A DNA stretch of 64,000 bases, from the NCBI RefSeq assembly GCF_025823185.1, contig NZ_JACKVK010000003.1:124001-188000 (forward strand), in the 5' to 3' direction. This document shows positions 62,878 to 64,000 of the stretch, in pieces. The notes below the pieces were generated by a model. The model saw only the letters and a list, made by a program, of their open reading frames with translations. It made no database searches and had not been told where the DNA came from. The position numbers were made by a program, and so were the translations under genes. Source of the stretch: Mycobacterium yunnanensis. Lineage in GTDB: Bacteria; Actinomycetota; Actinomycetes; Mycobacteriales; Mycobacteriaceae. Position 1 is the first letter of the stretch. The number at the start of each line of letters is the position of its first letter.

Positions 62878-64000
62878 GACGGACCCCCGGCCGAGGGCGC
62901 GGCGGCATCGGTGAGCTCGTCCTCACCGGGCAGCTCGGGGTCGTCGGAGCGCACCCGCCAGTCGTGGGGCAGCAGATGGTCCAGGAGGTCGTCGACGGTG
63001 ACCGCACCCAGCAGGTGCTTCTCGTCGTCGACCACCGGACCGCACACCAGGTTGTAGGCCGCGAAGTATCGCGTCACCGCCGCCAGCGTGGTCTCGGGAT
63101 CGAGGCTGGGCAGATCGGAATCCATGATGCCGCTGACCAGCGCCGCCGGCGGTTCGCGCAGCAGTCGTTGCAGGTGCACGCAGCCCAGGTAGCGACCGGT
63201 CGGGGTGGACGTCGGCGGGCGCACGACGAACACCAGCGACGAGAGCGCCGGGGTCAGTTCGGGGTCGCGCACCCGGGCCAGCGCCTCGGCGACGGTGGTG
63301 CCGGGTCCCAGCACGACCGGCTCGGAGGTCATCAGACCGCCGGCGGTGTCTGGGGAGTGCTGCAGCAGCCGTCGCACGGATTCGGAGTCCTCGGGGTCCA
63401 TGCGGGCGAGCAGCGCTTCGGCGGCCGAGGCACCCAACTCTCCCAGGAGGTCGGCGGCGTCGTCGGGATCCATGGCCTCGAGCACGTCGGCGGCCCGCTC
63501 GGGTTCGAGCCGCTCCATCAGATCGGCCTGCTCGCTTTCGGGAAGCTCCTGCAAGATGTCGGCGAGGCGTTCGTCGTCGAGGGCGTTGACCACTTCGTAG
63601 CGCCGCTTGGCGGGGAGGTCGCGGATGGCGTCGGCGACCACGATGGGGCGTTGGCCGGCGAACTGCGCCAGCAGGTAGGCCACGCCCTGGCCGGGTAGCG
63701 ACATCGCCGACTGCGTCAGCCCGGTGACGTTCTGCCAGTCGACGATGTGCACGGAGGTGCGGCGTCCCAGTCGGCGGTGGCTGCGGACCGCGACCCTGGT
63801 CACCACCCAGTCCCTGGTGCGAATTTGTTCGATGGCGAGGTCGACCACCACCAGGTCGACGCCGGCGAGCTCTTCGAGTTCGGGATCCTGCACGCGCACG
63901 CGGGTGTCGAGCACCTGGCCGAAGACCAGGACCTCTCCGGGTCGCTGGGCGAAGCGCCGCAGCGAGACGTTCGCCGTATTCAGCGTGACGGCATTGGGTT
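62874..64000 (-). CDS. MgtE N-terminal/CBS-domain protein, 5' end outside window
   Basis: About 375 residues are visible; the frame is open to the right edge (…PNAVTLNTANVSLRRFAQR…), so the N-terminus lies beyond it. A PRC-barrel-like N-terminal part (VLDTRVRVQDPELEELAGVD) is followed by the MgtE-N superhelix (DERLADILQELPESEQADLM, AADVLEAMDPDDAADLLGEL) and two CBS domains (GLMTSEPVVLGPGTTVAEAL and MDSDLPSLDPETTLAAVTRY). It lacks the MgtE channel domain, so it is a magnesium- or nucleotide-sensing relative rather than a transporter. Rv1232c holds this place and form. Confidence 0.88.
   Translation of the reverse strand, partial: PNAVTLNTANVSLRRFAQRPGEVLVFGQVLDTRVRVQDPELEELAGVDLVVVDLAIEQIRTRDWVVTRVAVRSHRRLGRRTSVHIVDWQNVTGLTQSAMSLPGQGVAYLLAQFAGQRPIVVADAIRDLPAKRRYEVVNALDDERLADILQELPESEQADLMERLEPERAADVLEAMDPDDAADLLGELGASAAEALLARMDPEDSESVRRLLQHSPDTAGGLMTSEPVVLGPGTTVAEALARVRDPELTPALSSLVFVVRPPTSTPTGRYLGCVHLQRLLREPPAALVSGIMDSDLPSLDPETTLAAVTRYFAAYNLVCGPVVDDEKHLLGAVTVDDLLDHLLPHDWRVRSDDPELPGEDELTDAAAPSAGGPS

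Overview
The window is a GC-rich stretch of a mycobacterial chromosome, most likely a rapid grower (Mycolicibacterium type). The call rests on gene content and order recalled from Mycobacterium tuberculosis: phhB-mutT2, typA, lpqW, mshB, fbiC, fdxC-dapC, pruC/pruA-pruB, fadD36, dapD/dapE, fadD6-folP2-gpgS, tagA, glgM/glgC, the raaS efflux block, sigE-rseA-htrA-tatB, mrp and Rv1230c-Rv1232c appear in the same order as Rv1159A-Rv1232c. The narGHJI operon that lies between mutT2 and typA in M. tuberculosis is absent. No rRNA, tRNA, CRISPR array, insertion sequence or prophage was seen.

Layout. 1-13 kb: pterin dehydratase and MutT2, a small Cys-rich protein, TypA, lipoprotein LpqW, a ClC channel, mycothiol deacetylase MshB, a secreted repeat protein and the F420 enzyme FbiC. 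13-23 kb: YceI, a hydrolase-LuxR fusion, a methyltransferase, ferredoxin, DapC, a DUF559 protein and the proline catabolic locus. 23-31 kb: glycoside hydrolase and NUDIX genes, FadD36, an eight-repeat Ig-like surface protein and a GH27 lipoprotein. 31-41 kb: the divergent lysine/peptidoglycan genes dapD/dapE, then an accessory island with an ABC-F protein behind an attenuator-like leader, an orphan sensor kinase, and an EspA/EspE-like type VII effector translationally coupled to a lipoprotein. 41-50 kb: LOG protein, FadD6, FolP2, GpgS, TagA and the GlgM/GlgC glucan genes. 50-56 kb: a DUF222/HNH gene broken by a 79-bp tandem duplication under a LexA box, and the RaaS-regulated efflux operon. 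56-64 kb: the SigE envelope-stress locus, TatB, Mrp, a transglycosylase-like protein, DUF1003 and a CBS/MgtE-N protein.

Themes. Envelope biology dominates (LpqW, DapC/D/E, Rv1230c-like protein, GpgS/GlgM/GlgC, SigE-HtrA, TatB), alongside redox cofactors (MshB, FbiC, FdxC) and drug tolerance (ABC-F, RaaS efflux). Many genes have a TANNNT-like -10 box 6-8 nt before an ATG or GTG, the layout of leaderless mycobacterial transcripts; I used it to pick starts. Four divergent pairs have abutting or overlapping back-to-back -10 boxes, and four tail-to-tail pairs share a CTAG as both stop codons. Matches to named M. tuberculosis genes come from memory of those families, not from a search.
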